Assembly (NCBI GenBank): GCA_001942185.1
Contig: MKJV01000104.1
Span: 1-62,619 of the forward strand
Direction: 5' to 3'
DNA length: 62,619 nt
Origin: Pseudonocardia sp. CNS-004
GTDB lineage: Bacteria; Actinomycetota; Actinomycetes; Mycobacteriales; Pseudonocardiaceae
Positions 29,824 through 41,081 of this stretch are shown here, one piece after another. A model generated the notes under the pieces. The model searched no databases and had not been told where the DNA came from. It saw nothing but the letters and a program-made list of their open reading frames with translations. A program made the position numbers and the translations under genes. Every line of letters starts with the position of its first letter. The stretch's first letter is position 1.

Positions 29824-30644
29824 TCAGCCTGCGGCCGGTGCGGCGGCCGGGGTCGCCGCGGCGTTGCGTTGGTAGGTCAGGCGCAGGCCGAGCAGCGTCA
29901 GGTCCGGCACGAACTCGGTGATCGTCTCCGACTCGCCCGTCATGAGCGGCGCGAGCCCCCCGGTGCCGAGGATGGTCACCGGGCCCGCCTTCGGGCCGAG
30001 CTCGGCGACGATGCGCCGCACCAGCCCGTCCACCTGCCCGGCGAAGCCGAACAGCACACCCGACTGCAGGCACTCCACCGTGTTCTTCCCGATCACGGAC
30101 CGCGGCCGCACCAGCTCCACCGTGCGCAGCGCCGCGGCGCGGGTGGCCAGCGCCTCCATCGAGATCTCGATCCCCGCGCGAGCGCACCACCGAGGAACTC
30201 GCCCTTCGCGGACACGACGTCGATGTTGGTGGAGGTGCCGAAGTCGACCACGATGCACGCGGTGCCGTAGAGCCGGTGCGCGGCGGCGGTGTTCATCACG
30301 CGGTCGGCGCCCACCTCCCGCGGGTTGTCCACCAGCAGCGGAACGCCGGTGCGGACCCCCGGCCCGACCACGACGGCCGGCACGTCCCTGCCGTCGATCA
30401 ACATCCGCAGCTCGCGCAGGAGCGCGGGCACGGTCGAGAGCGCCGCGATCCCGGTGACCTTCCCGGCGTACGGCCCGAGTAGCCCGGTGAACGCGACGTC
30501 CAGCTCGTCGGAGGTCATCCGCGGGTCGGTGCGCATCCGCCAGCCCCGCACGAGCGGCGGGTCGACCTCGTCGGTGGAGCCCGGCTCGTCCGCGTAGAGG
30601 CCGAGCGCGATCTGGGTGTTCCCGACGTCGACGCAGAGCAGCAC
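29824..30644 (-). CDS. coaX: type III pantothenate kinase CoaX
   Basis: CoaX phosphorylates pantothenate, the first CoA step. Motifs seen are VLLCVDVGNTQIALGLY, GADRVMNTAAAH, CIVVDFGTSTNIDVV and ILGTGGLAPLM. One base is missing near 30180, where GEFLGGALA should continue as PGIEISMEAL; restored length is about 273. The GTG start at 30644 lies just after the true panD stop. The apparent in-frame join to panD is an artefact of a lost C. It matches Rv3600c. Confidence 0.93.
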
Positions 30645-30651
30645 CGGAGGC

Positions 30652-31058
30652 CTACCCGGCGCCGGAGAGCAGCCCGGAGCCCTCCGGGCGTGCGCCGGGT
30701 CCGCGCCCAGCTCGACGACCCGGTTGCCCCCGTCCACGAACACCACGCGCGGTGCGTACGCGGCGAGCTCGGCCTCCTGGAGGTGGGCGTAGGACATCAG
30801 GATGACCAGGTCTCCCGGGTGGACGAGGTGCGCCGCCGCGCCGTTGATGCCGATCACCCCGCTGCCCCGCTCACCGGGGATCACGTAGGTCTCGAGCCGC
30901 GCTCCGTTCGTGATGTCGACGATCGCCACCTGCTCGCCCTCGAGCAGGTCGGCCGCGTCCATCAGGTCCCGGTCCACGGTCACCGAGCCGACGTAGTGCA
31001 GGTCGGCCCGCGTCACCGTCGCCCGGTGGATCTTCGACTTCAGCATGGTGCGTTGCAC
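30652..31058 (-). CDS. panD: aspartate 1-decarboxylase proenzyme
   Basis: PanD makes beta-alanine for pantothenate. The self-cleavage site is YVGS with Gly24-Ser25 (Ser25 becomes the pyruvoyl group), preceded by MLKSKIHRATVTRADLH. The C-terminus breaks near 30685: restoring one C in a run gives AHAPEGSGLLSGAG and a TAG at 30652-30654, the usual PanD end at about 135 residues. The GTG start at 31058 lies seven bases after panC. Confidence 0.95.
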
Positions 31059-31065
31059 GGTGCTC

Positions 31066-31976
31066 CTACAGCCGGACCGGGATGTTGTCGATCAGCCGGG
31101 TGCCACCGACCCGTGCGGCCACGAGCAGGCGCGCGCGCCCGGCCTGCGGGTCCGGGCCGAGATCGGGGTCGGTGAGCTCCAGGTAGTCCACCGCGACGGA
31201 CGGCTCCTCGGCGAGCACGGCGCGCGCGGTGTCCAGCACGGCCTGCGGACCCCGCGCCGACACCGCCGCTCCGGCCGACAACGCCCGCTGCAGCACCGGC
31301 GCCCGCTGCCGGTCCTCCGGCGACAGGTAGGCGTTGCGGGACGACAGCGCCAGCCCGTCGGCCTCCCGCACGGTGGGCACCCCCACCACCGACAGCGGGA
31401 AATCCAGGTCCCGCGCCATCTTCGTGACGAGGACGAGCTGCTGGTAGTCCTTCTCGCCGAAGAACGCGAGGTCGGGCCCATGATGTGGAAGAGCTTCGCC
31501 ACCACCGTGAGCACTCCGGCGAAATGCCCCGGCCGCACGGCACCCTCGAGCCGTTCGCCCAGCGGGCCCGGTGTGACGGTGGTGTCGGCGCCCTCGGGGT
31601 ACATGTCCGCGACGCCGGGCAGGAACACCAGCTCCACGCCCTCCTCCCGGCAGGCCTCCAGGTCGGCCTCGAGGGGACGCGGATAGTGCTCCAGGTCCTC
31701 CCCGGCACCGAACTGCAGCGGGTTCACGAAGATCGACACCACCGGGACGACCGCGCCGGGAGCCCGGCGGGCGTGCCGGATCAGCTCGCGGTGCCCGTCG
31801 TGCAGGGCACCCATCGTCGCCACCAGCGCGATCTTGCGCCCCGCTGCCCGCAACGCCCTCGTCACCGGGGCGATCTCCCGCGGCGAGCGGTGCACCGTGA
31901 GGGCGCCCGGGGCGTAGCCGCCCAGGGTCCTGGGCCCGCCGCCGATGGACGAGGAGGCGGCCGCAGGCCTGGTCAT
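31066..31976 (-). CDS. panC: pantothenate synthetase
   Basis: PanC joins pantoate and beta-alanine using ATP. The HIGH-type signature is in ATMGALHDGH, and further motifs are SIFVNPLQF, GAVRPGHFAGVLTVVAKLF and FFGEKDYQQL. One base is lost near 31480, where HIMGP should continue as DLAFFGEKD; restored length is about 303. The ATG overlaps the upstream stop (ATGA). Confidence 0.95.
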
Positions 31977-32886
31977 GGCTTCTCCTGGAGGATCTCGAGC
32001 ATTTCGTGGGCCGCGTGGTCGGGCAGCATCCCGGCGTCCACGGCGCGGTGTGCGGTGCGTCCGGCGAGCACGCGGTAGGTCTCGGCGAGGTCCGGATCGG
32101 CGGCGTCGAGCTCCCGCAGGTGGGTGCGCACGGTCCCGACATCACCGCGGGCCACCGGCCCGGTCAGCGCCCGGTCACCGTGGCGCAGCACGTTGTCCAA
32201 CGCCGCCGACAGCAGCGGCGCGACGAGGCGTTCGGCCGGCCCGATCCCTGCGCGCTCGAGCGTCTCGACGCAGTCGCGCACCAGCGTGACCAGGTGGTTG
32301 GCGCCGTGTGCCAGCGCGGCGTGGTAGAGCGGGCGCACCTCCTCGGCCACGCGCACCGGCTCGGCACCCATCTCGACGACCAGCGCCTCGCCCACGCTCC
32401 AGGCCGCCTCGTCACCCGCCGCGGCCGTGACGCCGGCACTGCACGCCGCGAGCCGGGCGACGTCCTCGGTGCGGCCGGTGAACGTCATCACGGGGTGCAG
32501 CGCGAGGGGCAGGACGCCGTGCTCGACGGCGGGCGCGAGCACCCCGACACCGTGGCGCCGGAGGTGTGCACCACGATCTGCCCCTTCCGGAAGCTGCCCG
32601 CGGCCGCCAGCCCGCGCACGAGCCCCGGGAGGACGTCGTCCGGCACGGCGAGCAGGGCCAGGTCGACACCGGCCACCACCTCGTCCGGCGGGCGGAGCGG
32701 GACGTCCGGGAGGAGCGTCGCGGCCCGCCTGACCGAGTCCCGCGACACACCCGACGTGGCCACGACCCGGTGCCCGGCGGCCGCCCACGCCGCCCCCACG
32801 ACGGCGCCGACCCGCCCGGCCGACACCACCCCCACCGCGAGCCGCGCGGGCCTGCCACCCGATGACCCGCTCGCAAGCTCGCTCAT
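31973..32886 (-). CDS. Rossmann-fold DUF2520 protein
   Basis: An N-terminal NAD(P)-type Rossmann domain (VGVVSAGRVGAVVGAAWAAAG; DLALLAVPDDVLPGLV) precedes the helical DUF2520 domain (YHAALAHGANHLVTLV). About 304 residues after repair of a base loss near 32540 (VVHTSGAT to APAVEHGVLP). It is always beside panC in this group (Rv3603c) and may be a ketopantoate-reductase-like enzyme, but its reaction is unproven. The first seven codons (MSELASG) come from a 20-base repeat. Confidence 0.82.
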
Positions 32887-32961
32887 GCACGACCTCGCCG
32901 GGGCTCGGTCGGCGCTTCGCGCGGGCGCTGTGCCGGTGATTCGCTCGCAAGCTCGCTCATG
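32868..32961. repeat. 20-base direct repeat carrying a start codon
   Basis: CGCTCGCAAGCTCGCTCATG occurs identically at 32868-32887 and 32942-32961. On the minus strand each copy reads ATG AGC GAG CTT GCG AGC G (MSELAS). The inner copy supplies the start of the DUF2520 gene. The outer copy opens a short frame without support. Nothing else is evident in 32887-33103. Confidence 0.8.
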
Positions 32962-33103
32962 GCGTCCACTCCTCGTTCCAGTCCCGTACACGCGGGTACC
33001 AGACGGCGCGGACAGGCTAACGGCAGATCACGCCGGTGGAACGGCCCGGTGACGGGCTTCACCACCTCGTGTGCACGCCCGCTCCCGATGGGCCCGGAAC
33101 GGC

Positions 33104-34413
33104 TCAGAACGGGCGTGGGGGAAAGCCGGGGCCGTGGGGTGGCGCGGCCGCGGGGTGGCCGTGGGCCGGGGCCGGGGGCGGGCCGGGAGGAGGGGGCGTC
33201 CAGCCCGGCGGGCCGTGCCTGCGGATCGCGACGGTGAGGGCCTCCGGATGGCCCACGCGCGGGCGCGGGCCCTGCGCACCGCCTCGACCGCCCTGCGCAC
33301 CGCCTCGACCGCCTCGCCGTGCCAGTACGCGCCGTGCGGGCCGACCGTGCCGCGGGCCAGCCGGTCACGCAGGAACGCGAGCTCGGTGACCGCGACCTGG
33401 TACTCCGCGACGGCCTTCGCGACCCGGCGCCCGGACCTGCGCCGCACCGCCGCCCGCCACCCCCGCCTGCCCGCGAGGCTCGACAGCAACGGCACCTCGC
33501 TCGGGACGATCCACCCCGCGGCCGCGAACCCGGGCAGCTGGGCGGCCACGATGCGCTGCTCGCGGCGGCTCTGCCAGACCACGACGACCACCAGCCCGAC
33601 GAACAGCGGCACCATCACGAACCCGTAGACCAGCATGAAGGCACCCCCGCCGAAGACGGTGGCCGAGGTGTTCCACAGCGAGTGCAGCGCGACCGCCACC
33701 ACGTACCCGAGCGCCACGGCACCGATCCGCACGCCCGCGGACGTGCTGCGTGCCGCGATCCCCGCGCCGATGCCGATCATGGACGTGAACAGCGGGTGGG
33801 CGAACGGCGAGAGCACGCCGCGCAGCACCAGAACGGCGATGACGGCGCCGACCTGGCTGGTGCCCACGTCCTCGGTGAAGGCGCGGCCGAGGTAGAGGAT
33901 GTTCTCGGTGAACGCGAACCCCGCGGCCACCAGGCCGGCGTACACGATCCCGTCGACCACCCCGTCGAACTCGCGCCGCCGGAAGATCAGCATGCCGACC
34001 AGGAACGCGCCCTTCACCGCCTCCTCGACGACCGGTGCCACGGCCACCGGGCCGAAGAGGTCGGCCTGGCCGCGCCCGAGCGCCTGGTCGATGAACGCGC
34101 TCGCGCTGACGTTGATCAGCAGCGCGGTCAGGGCGGCGAAGCACGCGCCCCACATGAACGCCGCGAGCAGCGTGCGTGGCGGCTCGGGTTCCCAGCGGTC
34201 CATCCAGAGGAACGCCGCCACCACGGGCCCGACCGGGACCAGCGCGCACAGGGCGCCGACCACGACCCCGGCGGCACCCACGCTGCTGCCCACCAGCCCG
34301 AGCACGACCAGCCCGCAGAATCCGAGTGCGATCAGGCCGAGGACCGGGGCGAGCACCCCGCGGCGCTGCCGTCCCGAGGTCGGCATCGGGATGACGCGCG
34401 TCGCCTGGGTCAT
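33104..34413 (-). CDS. PrsW-family intramembrane metalloprotease
   Basis: The membrane protein of about 436 residues has PrsW motifs: VAPVVEEAVKG, FAFTENILYLG and LHSLWNTSA in transmembrane surroundings. Members can cut membrane anti-sigma factors, but no partner is visible here. After the membrane part the frame shifts near 33255. Restored, it continues GHPEALTVAIRRHGPPGW and a Pro-rich tail ending at 33104. The place matches Rv3604c. Confidence 0.87.
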
Positions 34414-34424
34414 GGGCCGGGAGC

Positions 34425-34905
34425 CTACGGGTGATCAGAACCGGCCGCGTGGCCGTTCGGTTCGTCACCGGGGTCGTCAGGGGTGCGGCAGCAGTGTTCG
34501 AGCCACAGGGCGCCGGCCACCAGCCGAGGGAGCAGACGACACCCATGATGCCGGCGACGGTGTCGCTGCCGGCCGCGGCGACGGCGCCCGCCAAGGGCAG
34601 GACGTGGGCGAGCAGCCCTCCCCACACGCCGGTCATGATCGCGCCGGCCAGCGAGGACGCCTTCGCCAGCAGCACCGCCCTTGCCGCGACGAGCGGCTGC
34701 ACCGGCGTGGTGCCGGGACGGCGGTGGATGCGGGCGCGCAGCATGCTGCCGCCCACCGCCTCCGCGAGGCCGAGGACGCCGAGCGTGGCGCCGCGAGCAC
34801 CGGGAGCTGCGGGAGCGAGCCGTAGGTCAGGCGGACGAGGAGGTTCACGGCGAGCGCCGTGACGAGGGCGACGGCGAACAGGTCCCGCGGCCGGGTCGGG
34901 GTCAC
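34425..34905 (-). CDS. DUF3180 membrane protein
   Basis: A small membrane protein of about 160 residues with four hydrophobic helices (DLFAVALVTALAVNLLVRLT; SLAGAIMTGVWGGLLAHVLP). It always follows folK in actinobacteria (Rv3605c). Two one-base losses occur, near 34790 (PVLAA to TLGVLGLAEAVGGSM) and near 34527 (VVCSLG to LVAGALWLEHC). The GTG start overlaps the folK stop. Function unknown. Confidence 0.82.
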
Positions 34906-35417
34906 CGGGCCACCACGAGCACGAGGTCGTCGCGGCGGCGCATCCCGTCCTCCGCGCCGGGCCCGAGCGCCGCGAGCAGGTCGGCCACCGGCCCGTGGCC
35001 CGGCAGCACCGCCTCCGGGTCGACGTCGAGCCACGGGCGCAGCACGGTGGCCCGCTCCGGCGTGCCCGGGTGTGGCAGCAGCAGGTCCGGGTGGTCGCTG
35101 TGCACCGGGCCGTCCGGGCCGTCGACGGTGACCAGGTCCACGTCCAGGGTGCGCGGGCCCCAGTGCACCTCCCGCACCCGCCCCGCGGCCCGTTCGAGCT
35201 CCTGGCCGCGGCGCAGCCAGCCCCACCCGTCGACGCCCTGGTCCTCGACGACGAGCACGGCGTTGAGGAAGTCGTCCTGCTCGACGCCGCCCCACGCCGC
35301 GGTCTCGTACACCGGCGACGCCGCCCGCACGGCGGCCCCGAAACCCACCACGGCCGATCTCAGGTGGGCGAACCGGTCACCGACGTTGGAACCGAGGGAC
35401 AGCACGGCCCGCGTCAC
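34902..35417 (-). CDS. folK: HPPK, 6-hydroxymethyl-dihydropterin pyrophosphokinase
   Basis: 171 residues, intact. AVLSLGSNVGDR and RVREVHWGPRTLDVDLV are the HPPK signatures. It transfers pyrophosphate from ATP to the pterin ahead of FolP. The GTG start overlaps the folB stop (GTGA) and its stop overlaps the DUF3180 start, so the fol genes are tightly coupled. Confidence 0.95.
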   Translation of the reverse strand: MTRAVLSLGSNVGDRFAHLRSAVVGFGAAVRAASPVYETAAWGGVEQDDFLNAVLVVEDQGVDGWGWLRRGQELERAAGRVREVHWGPRTLDVDLVTVDGPDGPVHSDHPDLLLPHPGTPERATVLRPWLDVDPEAVLPGHGPVADLLAALGPGAEDGMRRRDDLVLVVAR

Positions 35418-35803
35418 GCCGGGACCACCCTCCCCCGGCCCGCGCTGCGGCTGCGCCGCGCCACGACGGCGACGTCGGCGAACTCCAGCGGGATCGGTGC
35501 CTGCGGCTTGTGCAGCACCACCTCGACGGTCTGCACCCGGACGTCGGCGAACACCTCGTCGGCCACCCGCCCCGCCACGGCCTCGATGAGGTTGCACGGC
35601 GGCCCTCCGACGATCGCGGCCACCCGCTCGGCGAGCGCACCGTAGTCGAGGGTGTCGTCCAGCCGGTCGGAGCGGGCTGCGTGCGTGAGGTCCATCCACA
35701 CGGTGATGTCGACCACGAAGTCCTGCCCGTCGCGGCGCTCGTGCTCGAACACCCCGTGGTGACCGCGTACGCGCAGACCCCGCAGCTCGATGCGATCAGG
35801 CAC
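35414..35803 (-). CDS. folB: dihydroneopterin aldolase
   Basis: 129 residues, intact. IELRGLRVRGHHGVFEHERR holds the family's active-site His-Gly, and VVLHKPQAPIPLEFADVAVV the conserved Lys. It converts dihydroneopterin to the hydroxymethyl pterin. The GTG at 35803 has GGAGGG upstream. It sits between folP and folK. Confidence 0.95.
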   Translation of the reverse strand: MPDRIELRGLRVRGHHGVFEHERRDGQDFVVDITVWMDLTHAARSDRLDDTLDYGALAERVAAIVGGPPCNLIEAVAGRVADEVFADVRVQTVEVVLHKPQAPIPLEFADVAVVARRSRSAGRGRVVPA

Positions 35804-35817
35804 CGGCCCTCCTTCAC

Positions 35818-36656
35818 TTACTCCCGGGCCCCGCCCCATGCTGCCGCCACCCGGACGGCGTCCAGCGTGCCGGCCACATCGTGCACCCGTACGCCCCACG
35901 CACCGGCACGGGCCGCCAGCGCGCTCACCGCGGCCGAGGCGAGGTCCCGCCCGGACGTCGGGCGCTGCGTACCGTCGGCGTCGGCGAGGAGCGTGCCGAG
36001 GAACCTCTTGCGCGACGCCCCCACCAGCACCGGGAACCCCAGTCCGGCGAGCACGTCCAGCCTGCGCAGCAACGCCCAGTTGTGCTCGCCGGTCTTCGCG
36101 AACCCGAGACCGGGATCGAGCACCAGCCGCGCGGGATCGACCCCGGCCGCCACGGCCGCGTCCACGCGCGCGCCCAGCTCGGCACGGACGTCGGAGACGA
36201 CGTCGTCGTACACGGCGAGCGTGTTCATGCGGTCGCTGTGCCCGCGCCAGTGCATGAGGATCCACGGCACCTGCAGGGACGCCACCGCCTTGCCCATCGC
36301 GGGGTCGGCCAACCCGCCGGACACGTCGTTCACCACGACGGCACCGGCCGTGACGGCGGCCTCGGCGACCGCGGCCCGCGTGGTGTCGATGCTGACGCGC
36401 ACCCCGGCGGCCGCGAGCTCGCGCACGACCGGCAGCACCCTGGCCAGCTCGACGTCCGGCTCGACGCGCGGCGCACCCGGCCGCGTGGACTCCCCGCCGA
36501 TGTCCACCAGGTCGCGCCCGCCTCGCACATCGCCACCCCGTGGGCGACGGCCTGGTCGCGGTCGAACCAACGGCCGCCGTCGGAGAACGAGTCCGGAGTG
36601 ACGTTGAGGATCCCCATCACGACGCACCGCCCTGGATCCGGCAGCCCCGTAGCCAT
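35818..36656 (-). CDS. folP: dihydropteroate synthase
   Basis: Signatures are MGILNVTPDSFSDGG, GGESTRPG, DPGLGFAKTGEHNW and VGASRKRFLG. It condenses the pterin pyrophosphate with p-aminobenzoate and is the sulfonamide target. One G is lost near 36522 (CEAGA to DLVDIGGESTRPG); restored length about 279. It starts 10 bases after the folE stop. Confidence 0.96.
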
Positions 36657-36666
36657 CAGCGCCCGC

Positions 36667-37283
36667 TCACCTGTTCCGGATCAGCGCCAGCACCTCGCGC
36701 GGGACGTCGGCGACGACCGGAGCATCCCGCGCACGGCCGACGTGGTGGTGCTCGACCCGGGCTTGCGGATCCCCCGCATCCCCATGCACAGGTGCTCTGC
36801 CTCGATCACCACGATCACACCCTTCGGCTCCAGCTTGCGCACCAGCGCGTCGGCGACCTGCGCCGTGAGCCGCTCCTGCACCTGCGGCCGCCGCGCGTAC
36901 AGGTCGACGAGCCGGGCGATCTTCGACAGCCCCGTGACCCGCCCGTCGGGGTTGGGGATGTAGCCGACGTGGGCCACGCCGTGGAAGGGCACGAGGTGGT
37001 GCTCGCACATGGAGAACATCGGGATGTCCTTCACCAGGATCAGCTCCTGGTGGTGCTCGTCGAACGTGCGGTCCAGCACCTCGTCGGGGTCGGCGTAGAG
37101 GCCCTGGAAGATCTCCGCGTACGCCCGGGCGACGCGGGCCGGTGTCTCCCGCAGGCCTTCGCGGTCGGGGTCCTCGCCGATCGCGAGCAACAACTCCCGC
37201 ACCGCCGCTTCGGCCCGCGCGTGATCGATCTCCGGTCGGCCGTTGCGCGACGCCCGCTCGGACGCCGGTCCACCGGGCACCAC
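36667..37283 (-). CDS. folE: GTP cyclohydrolase I
   Basis: It opens GTP to dihydroneopterin triphosphate, the first folate step. FSMCEHHLVPFHG has the zinc Cys and His ligands, and LCMGMRGIRKPG the second Cys. One base is lost near 36717, so SAVRGMLR should continue as VVADVPREVLALIRNR; restored length about 205. The start is one of two adjacent GTG codons (37283 or 37280), a few bases after the ftsH stop. Confidence 0.95.
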
Positions 37284-37288
37284 TGCGC

Positions 37289-39741
37289 TCAGCGCGAGCC
37301 GCCCTCGTCCGGCCCGGAGCCGCGTTCCTCGCTGGGCTTCTCGGGCGAGGGCTGCTGCTCGGGCTGTGCCTGCTGAGGCGCCGGGTCGGCCGCTTCGGCG
37401 GCACCGTTGGTGCCCGCCTGCGGCGGCTGCGCCTGGTTCGGCTGCGACTGGTTCGGCTGCGCCGGCGGGGCCCACTGCGGCACGGGCTGCTGCCAGTGGC
37501 CCGGCGGCGGCCAGGTCTGGCCGTGCGGCGTGGTGGCGGGCCGCCAGTCGGGCGGCGCGCCGTAGTTGTGCGGCACCGAGTTGGGCTGCGGCTGGTGCTG
37601 GGGCTGCGGCGGCGGACCCCAGCCCTGCGGGGGCACCTGCTGCTGCCCGGGCGCCGGGTAGCCGCCCGGGAAGCCGGGCTGGCCGGGGCCACCCGGGTAG
37701 CCGCCGGGCGGGGTGGGCACCGGGCCGCCGTTGGGGCCGGGCGTCGGCACGCCGTTGGCGCCGCCGGGGTAGGAGCCGACGGGCGCGGGCTCGCGCACCG
37801 GCTCGGTGTGCGGCGGCCACGGCTCGCCGCGCTCCCGCGCCCGCTCGGCCGGGGTCTTGATCGGCGGCTTGTCGGACGGCGTGCGGTCGCCGAAGTCGTT
37901 GAACGCCGTGATCCGCGGCCGCTTCTCCACCCGGTCGAAGATGCGCTCCAGGTCGCGGCGGGTGAGCGTCTCCTTCTCCAGGAGCTCGAACACCAGGTCG
38001 TCGAGGACGTCGCGGTAGGTGTTGAGGATCTCCCACGCCTCGGTGTGCGCGGCCTCGATGAGCGCCCGCACCTCCTCGTCGATCTCGTGGGCGACCTCGA
38101 GCGAGTAGTCGGCCTGCGCGCCCATCGAACGGCCCAGGAACGGGTCGCCGTGCTCGCGCCCGTAGCGCACGGCGCCGAGCCGGGCACTCATGCCGTACTC
38201 GGTGACCATCGCCTTCGCGATCTTGGTGGCCTGGTCGATGTCGCTGGACGCGCCGGTGGTGGGCTCGTGGAACACGAGCTCCTCCGCGCTGCGCCCGCCC
38301 ATCGCGAAGACCAGGCGGCCGATCATCTCCGAGCGGGTCATCAGCCCTTGTCGTCCTCGGGGACGACGAGGGCGTGGCCGCCGGTGCGCCCGCGCGGCAG
38401 GATCGTGAGCTTGTAGACCGGCTCCAGGTCGGGCATCGCCCACGCGGCGAGCGCGTGGCCGCCCTCGTGGTAGGCCGTGATCTTCTTCTCCAGCTCGGAG
38501 ATGATCTTGCCCTTGCGGCGTGGACCGCCGACGACCCGGTCGACCGACTCCTCGAGCGCCGCACCGTTGATCAGCGTGCCGCCCTCGCGCGCGGTGAGCA
38601 GCGCCGCCTCGTTGATGACGTTGGCCAGGTCGGCCCCGGACATCCCGACCGTGCGCTTGGCGAGCCCGTCGAAGTCGACGTCGGCGCGAACGGCTTGCCC
38701 TTCGCGTGGACGCCGAGGATGGCCTTGCGGCCTGCGAGGTCGGGCGCGGCCACCGGGATCTGCCGGTCGAAGCGACCGGGCCGCAGCAGCGCCGGGTCCA
38801 GGATGTCGGGGCGGTTCGTGGCCGCGATCAGGATGATGCCGCCGCGGGCGTCGAAGCCGTCCATCTCGACGAGCAGCTGGTTGAGCGTCTGCTCGCGCTC
38901 GTCGTGGCCGCCGCCGAGGCCTGCGCCGCGCTGGCGGCCGACCGCGTCGATCTCGTCGACGAAGATGATGCACGGGGAATTCTGCTTGGCCTGCTCGAAC
39001 AGGTCGCGCACCCGGGAGGCACCGACACCGACGAACATCTCGACGAAGTCGGAGCCCGAGATCGTGTAGAACGGCACGCCCGCCTCGCCCGCGACGGCAC
39101 GCGCCAGCAGGGTCTTGCCGGTGCCGGGCGGGCCGTAGAGCAGCACGCCCTTCGGGATCTTCGCGCCCAGCGCCTGGTACCGCGCCGGGTTCTGCAGGAA
39201 GTCCTTGATCTCGTACAGCTCCTCGACCGCCTCGTCGCGCCCGCGACGTCACCGAAAGTGGTCTTCGGCATGTCCTTGTTGAGCTGCTTGGCCTTCGACT
39301 TGCCGAAGGACATCACCCGGTTCCCGCCGCCCTGGGCGTTGTTCATCATCCAGAACAGGATCAGCAGGACGAGGCCGAGCGGGATCAGGTAGATCAGCAT
39401 CGTGGTCAGGAACGAGTCCTGCCGCACGGTGGTGTTGAACGTCGGCTTGTTGCTCGCGTTCTCGAGCGTCTCGACGATGGTGCCCGCGGTCTGCGCCGGG
39501 TACTGGGTGATGATCTGGGTGCTGCCCTCGACCGGCTGGGCGAGCGTGAGCCGGAGCCGCTGCTCCCGGTCCTCGATGAGAGCGTTGCTGACGTTGCCTG
39601 GGAAATCTGGGCGAGCGCCACCGACGTGTCAACCCGCGTGTAACCGCGCGTGTCGTCGAAGAGCACGCTGAATGTGAAATAGACCAGGATCGCGGCGAGG
39701 ATCCAGATCAGCGGGTTGCGGAGCAGGCGCTTGCGGTCCAT
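37289..39741 (-). CDS. ftsH: membrane ATP-dependent zinc metalloprotease FtsH
   Basis: About 818 residues: an N-terminal TM (LIWILAAILVYFTFSVLF), a periplasmic part, a second TM (FLTTMLIYLIPLGLVLLILF), AAA with LLYGPPGTGKTLLARAVAGE, the SRH region (ATNRPDILDPALLRPGRFDR) and the zinc site HEGGH. The final 170 residues are Pro, Gln and Gly rich. Four one-base losses occur, near 39600, 39241, 38690 and 38341. The order ftsH-folE matches M. tuberculosis. A possible -10 (TATCCT, complement of 39833-39838) lies upstream. Confidence 0.96.
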
Positions 39742-40038
39742 GCAGCTTCGGCCGTGGCGGCCTTCACCCTTCCTGGCGAGATTCTCCGGCGGAGAGACCC
39801 GGCGCAGCGGACTGACCGGCCCTGAGTCCGCCAGGATAGCGGTCCGGGAGCACAGCTGCGCCGTGGATGTCCAACCACGTACCACCTACGGGTACATGTG
39901 CGTTCAACGAAGGGTTCCGGGCCCGGGTTCCCGGTGATCACTCACGGCCCATATCCCCCGCCCCGCGGCGTCGTTGGGTCAGTGGCGGAAACGGATCACG
40001 TGCGTCGGCGGTGCGGCCGGCGGGGTGGGGGTAGAGGC
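39742..40038. other. divergent intergenic region, ftsH and protease promoters
   Basis: These 297 bases separate the divergent ftsH and serine protease genes. A TATCCT on the ftsH side could be a -10. Otherwise I see only GC-rich sequence with a CCGGGCCCGG palindrome near 39920 and no gene. Confidence 0.4.
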
Positions 40039-40951
40039 ATGACGGTGAGGGCCCGTGGCGTCGCGCTGGCGGTCGCGTTCGGTGGGGTCGCGCTCGGGGC
40101 GGTACTCGCCCCCCGCCGCCGCGGCACCGGCGCGGACCGGCGACACGTGGGCACCGGCCGCCTCCGCGGCGATCCGGCCCGGTGTGGTCACCGACACCGA
40201 GGGCGGCGGGGCCTGCACGAGCAACTTCGTGTTCACCAGCGGCGACCGCACCTTCATCGGGCAGGCCGCCCACTGCGGCGGCACCGGTGACGCCACCGAG
40301 ACCGACGGGTGCGACTCCGGCACCGTCGACGTCGGGACCACCGTGACCATCAGGGCCGCCGACGGCACCGACCGGACCGGCACCCTCGCCTACAGCTCGT
40401 GGGTGGCGATGCAGGCGGCGGGCGAGACCGACCCCGACACCTGCGCGTTCAACGACTTCGCCCTCGTCGAGATCGCCCCCGAGGACACCGGCGACGTCAA
40501 CCCGTCCCTCCCGGTCTACGGCGGCCCCACCGCACTCGACCGCAACGGCCTCGGCAGCGGCGACCTCGTCTACAGCTTCGGCAACTCCCCGCTGCGGCTC
40601 GGGATCGAGGCGCTCGGGCCCAAGGTCGGGATCAACGTCTCCGACACCGGCGGCGGCCGCAACCACGACGTCTACACGCTCACCCCCGGCGTCCCCGGCG
40701 ACTCCGGCAGCGCGTTCGTCGACGGCTCCGGGGCCGCGTTCGGGGTGCTGTCCACGCTGAACCTCGCGCCGCTCCCGGCCAGCAACGGCGTGATCGACCT
40801 GGCGCACGCCCTGGACTACGCCGCCGCCAACGGGGACGTGGGCGACGTCGAGCTCGCCCTCGGCACCGAGCCGTTCACCTCCGGCCCCGCCGCCGGGCTC
40901 CCGGTGCCGGCCCTGCCCGCGTTGCCGGCGCTCCCCGCACTCGGCGGCTGA
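40039..40951 (+). CDS. secreted trypsin-like serine protease (S1 family)
   Basis: The ATG at 40039 opens a signal peptide (TVRARGVALAVAFGGVALGA, then Ala-rich). The catalytic triad is visible: His in FIGQAAHCGG, Asp in CAFNDFALVEI and Ser in PGVPGDSGSAF. Paired Cys residues suggest disulfides. The frame slips in the signal peptide near 40108, where a C run appears one base too long; about 303 residues. The C-terminus ends in a short Pro-Ala-Leu repeat. It is an accessory gene between ftsH and hpt. Confidence 0.87.
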
Positions 40952-41081
40952 TCGATCCAGGGCGGCTCGGTCAGCCCGTGGGTGCATCCGCAGCCACATG
41001 TGGCCGCTGACGTACCGGGCCGCCGATCACCATGCCCGCGTCACCGCCTCCACCGACAGGAGCCGGTGTCGAGGCCGCCCG

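Noticed and set aside
29824..31058. An apparent PanD-CoaX fusion protein in one open frame
   Set aside because: Restoring one C near 30685 gives the normal PanD end (SGLLSGAG, stop at 30652-30654) and a separate coaX GTG at 30644, so the fusion is an indel artefact.
32883..33103. Short frame beginning MSELASESPAQ upstream of the DUF2520 gene
   Set aside because: It is created by the second copy of the 20-base repeat, is very short, and shows no conserved sequence.
30093..39741. True pseudogenisation of the folate and CoA genes
   Set aside because: The breaks are single bases in G/C runs with all motifs intact on both sides. Loss of several essential pathways at once is implausible.
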